In this document: positions 62,595 through 64,000 of the stretch, in pieces
Layout: each line of letters opens with the position of its first letter
Position numbering within the stretch: the stretch's first letter is position 1
The notes under the pieces: generated by a model
What the model was told of the DNA's origin: nothing
The model's input: only the letters and a program-made list of their open reading frames with translations
Database searches by the model: none
Source: a virus
IMG/VR virus record: IMGVR_UViG_3300013004_000031
Coordinates: 57,815-121,814 of that record
Strand: one strand, 5' to 3'
Length of the DNA stretch: 64,000 bases
Program-made: the position numbers and the translations under genes

Positions 62595-62873
62595 TTAATA
62601 AAAAATGTATCCCAGCCCAAGACTATCTTGTTGGAGATTTCTGAGAACGTTTTTCAATTCCTTTACACCCGTAGTATCATAGTCCTCTCCCATGTCCTTG
62701 GCATCAAGAACCATTTCAAAGAAACATTCCCCGATTGCTCCCATGAGATCGTCCTTACTATCGCACGTAATGGCGGTTGTTGTCTTCCCATACATTCCCC
62801 GTCCACTGTAATCTTCGTAAAGGGATAGGTCGTTTCCGTAATCAATAATCATTTCTGCGATGTCTTTGTTCAT
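62595..62873 (-). CDS. Array protein 58, hypothetical
   Basis: 92 residues, MNKDIAEMIIDYGNDLSLYEDYSGRGMYGKTTTAITCDSKDDLMGAIGECFFEMVLDAKDMGEDYDTTGVKELKNVLRNLQQDSLGLGYIFY. The Y-S-G-R-G-M-Y-G-x-T-T block is a conserved motif of small phage proteins. -10 CATAAT, 6 nt; box one base off (AAAAAATAA). Confidence 0.58.
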   Translation of the reverse strand: MNKDIAEMIIDYGNDLSLYEDYSGRGMYGKTTTAITCDSKDDLMGAIGECFFEMVLDAKDMGEDYDTTGVKELKNVLRNLQQDSLGLGYIFY

Positions 62874-62894
62874 GTGCGTATTATGTTTTATTTT

Positions 62895-63131
62895 TTAAAT
62901 AATATCAATGTGTGATTTTTCGCAATCCACTGTGATCATGGCAGAGAATTGATCGACATTATGATCAATCTCCACAATTCCATCCTTAAAGTCCTCCGCA
63001 AAAAATGTATAGAATTCCCGATTTTCAGCATTCATCAAATCGGAGATATTGTTGTGAGCATCCGCCACATCAGGATAGATATCAACCGGAACATACATTA
63101 GAACCGGAATCGCGTGGTATTGTTTTGTCAT
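62895..63131 (-). CDS. Array protein 59, hypothetical
   Basis: 78 residues, MTKQYHAIPVLMYVPVDIYPDVADAHNNISDLMNAENREFYTFFAEDFKDGIVEIDHNVDQFSAMITVDCEKSHIDII. Alpha-beta. -10 GATACT, 6 nt. Confidence 0.5.
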   Translation of the reverse strand: MTKQYHAIPVLMYVPVDIYPDVADAHNNISDLMNAENREFYTFFAEDFKDGIVEIDHNVDQFSAMITVDCEKSHIDII

Positions 63132-63152
63132 AGTATAAGTATCGTTTAGTTT

Positions 63153-63263
63153 TTAATCCAGATTCGGAACCCATAGATATGCTATCAATAAAGCAACACC
63201 CCATAGAAAGTTTCCTGATATCATCAGCCAACACATTGTAATGAAAATAATTCCAGTTATCAT
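63153..63263 (-). CDS. Array micropeptide, membrane
   Basis: 36 residues, MITGIIFITMCWLMISGNFL then WGVALLIAYLWVPNLD: two short hydrophobic segments around SGN. Follows the upstream stop by 2 nt (TTTTAATTATG), so it is probably translationally coupled. Confidence 0.5.
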   Translation of the reverse strand: MITGIIFITMCWLMISGNFLWGVALLIAYLWVPNLD

Positions 63264-63265
63264 AA

Positions 63266-63829
63266 TTAAAATTCCTCCCCTTCTTCGGTGTAGATATCCG
63301 CATCTTCATCCAGATAATCCATGATACATTCCTCACTTGTGAGATATGCGTATTCGTTCTCCAGAGTATCGCAGAACATCTTGGCGACTTGATCAAATGC
63401 CTTGCGAACAGTTCTCCCATCAAGCAGTTCCTTCCATACGCATTCCACGATGTCCTCGTCAAAGCATACACCCGTGAATCCGCACACACCGGGGAATTCC
63501 ATGTCCTTGAAATGTTTGGGACGCGCATAGCCATTGTCGATCAGAACCCGCAGAAACCATGCCAGAGCGCGATTGCCTTCCAAGTCTTTAACGTAATAAT
63601 TAGCAACTTTCACCTTCCAATTTTGGCAATAGCTACCAAAGGAATAGTCAACCAATCGCAGATTGCAAGCTTCACAGACTGCTTTCAGGGAATCCAGCAT
63701 CTCTTGGGAAGTGAATTCCAAAAGACATTCATCGTTCTCCGCATCCCTGATCTTGTTGGTGATTACCCGTGCTTGCGCTTCGGGAGATAACTCCTTGTAG
63801 GAGTAGAGTTGTGTGGTGATTGTTGTCAT
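63266..63829 (-). CDS. Array protein 60, conserved hypothetical
   Basis: 187 residues. MTTITTQLYSYKELSPEAQARVITNKIRDAENDECLLEFTSQEMLDSLKAVCEACNLRLVDYSFG: the Y-x-Y/F-x-E-L-S-x-E-A-Q-x-x-A/V opening followed by a Cys-rich helical part is a family common in bacterial mobile elements and phages, function unknown. -10 CACAAT, 6 nt. Confidence 0.62.
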   Translation of the reverse strand: MTTITTQLYSYKELSPEAQARVITNKIRDAENDECLLEFTSQEMLDSLKAVCEACNLRLVDYSFGSYCQNWKVKVANYYVKDLEGNRALAWFLRVLIDNGYARPKHFKDMEFPGVCGFTGVCFDEDIVECVWKELLDGRTVRKAFDQVAKMFCDTLENEYAYLTSEECIMDYLDEDADIYTEEGEEF

Positions 63830-63843
63830 GGTTTGATTGTGGT

Positions 63844-64000
63844 TTAGTTTTTAAAAGCGAATGCTTCAGGATACGAGTTCCATGCGGGATTCTTTTTCCG
63901 TAGGATTTCCAATTCTTCCAATGTCGGCTTGTTGTCCTGCTTTGCAATCCAATCAATGGCATGGTATCGTTCAGCGATTTTCCGTTGGGATTGGTAGAAC
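63844..64000 (-). CDS. Array gene, 5' partial at window edge
   Basis: At least 51 residues: QRKIAERYHAIDWIAKQDNKPTLEELEILRKKNPAWNSYPEAFAFKN, open to the window end. Box-encoded FKN and stop. Start and promoter lie beyond the window. Confidence 0.5.
   Translation of the reverse strand, partial: FYQSQRKIAERYHAIDWIAKQDNKPTLEELEILRKKNPAWNSYPEAFAFKN

Larger units (their letters stand above)
43999..63860 (-). promoter_or_regulatory. Class B promoter family of the small-gene array (more than 60 copies)
   Basis: On the - strand nearly every gene here is preceded by TTAAAAACTA (or ATAAAAACTA), 3 nt, a -10-like hexamer (TAAGAT, GATAAT, CATAAT, CACAAT, CAAAAT, CAGAAT, TACAAT), then the start codon exactly 6 or 9 nt later. 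The 9-nt form dominates from 44 to 49 kb and the 6-nt form elsewhere. The hexamers keep A at position 2 and T at 6 as sigma70 -10 boxes do. No -35 consensus is conserved because that region is the coding end of the upstream gene. Copies before 39112 and 41522 lie outside the array. Functional reading (promoter) is inference; the repeat itself is plain. Confidence 0.75.

Noticed and set aside
43999-63860. CRISPR array from the regularly spaced TTAAAAACTA boxes
   Set aside because: Spacing follows gene length (about 60-800 nt) and the boxes always lie just before start codons.
1-64000. Shine-Dalgarno sequences before starts
   Set aside because: Looked for AGGAGG-type motifs 5-10 nt upstream; only occasional chance matches. 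A/T-rich boxes precede nearly all genes, so no RBS features are listed.

Overview
The window is an interior piece of a tailed-phage genome, a myovirus of the T4 superfamily. The evidence is a set of T4-type virion genes: head completion nuclease gp4, prohead protease gp21, scaffold gp22, major capsid gp23, sheath-terminator gp15, portal gp20, a gp13-like neck protein and a gp5-like hub/spike pair. It also carries class I ribonucleotide reductase, ThyX, a ClpP-like protease, a GroES-like co-chaperonin, a clamp-loader small subunit, an Fe-S helicase and about 13 tRNA genes. No rRNA or cellular housekeeping operon is present. The host cannot be named from the sequence. The promoter layout argues for a host that translates leaderless mRNAs well (a trait described for Deinococcota and Actinobacteriota, for example), but that is inference.

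Layout. (1) About 1-25 kb, mostly + strand: capsid, neck, tail and baseplate genes, with a replication/helper block at 9.9-14.9 kb. Six free-standing homing endonuclease genes (two Vsr-like, two GIY-YIG, two HNH) lie between them, five of them antisense. (2) About 25-33 kb: nrdA-nrdB and clpP on the - strand, an M15 endolysin and a DUF1353 gene, then a + strand run with thyX, a SLOG-type protein and small overlapping genes. (3) About 33-38.3 kb: a hypothetical gene, a CCA-adding enzyme, a large unidentified protein and a - strand cluster of seven tRNAs. (4) About 38.5-43.6 kb: small genes on both strands, two tRNAs, a gene apparently split by a -1 frameshift, a HAD phosphatase and a small protein resembling the N-terminus of the phage's own gp23. 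(5) About 44-64 kb: a continuous - strand array of more than 60 short genes, nearly all of unknown function, with four more tRNAs and one perfect parS-like palindrome. It ends in a strong terminator at about 43.95 kb.

Regulation is the most unusual aspect. Recognisable Shine-Dalgarno sequences are essentially absent. Structural genes start 2-8 nt after a TAARTA-type box (class A, resembling the T4 late promoter). A few + strand genes have a consensus TTGACA / 16 nt / -10 promoter with the ATG only 5-6 nt after the -10. Almost every gene of the 44-64 kb array is preceded by a TTAAAAACTA box, 3 nt, a -10-like hexamer, and then the start codon exactly 6 or exactly 9 nt later (class B). All three designs predict transcription starting at or within a few nucleotides of the start codon, so leaderless mRNA would be the rule in this phage. 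The class B box also supplies the stop codon of the preceding gene, making each array gene a self-contained cassette.

Functional links inferred: gp21, gp22 and gp23 build and mature the head. A shared N-terminal motif on six otherwise unrelated proteins may be a capsid-targeting tag. The CCA-adding enzyme could finish the several phage tRNAs that lack an encoded CCA. RNR and ThyX supply deoxynucleotides. All product names are by reading motifs; no database search was run.
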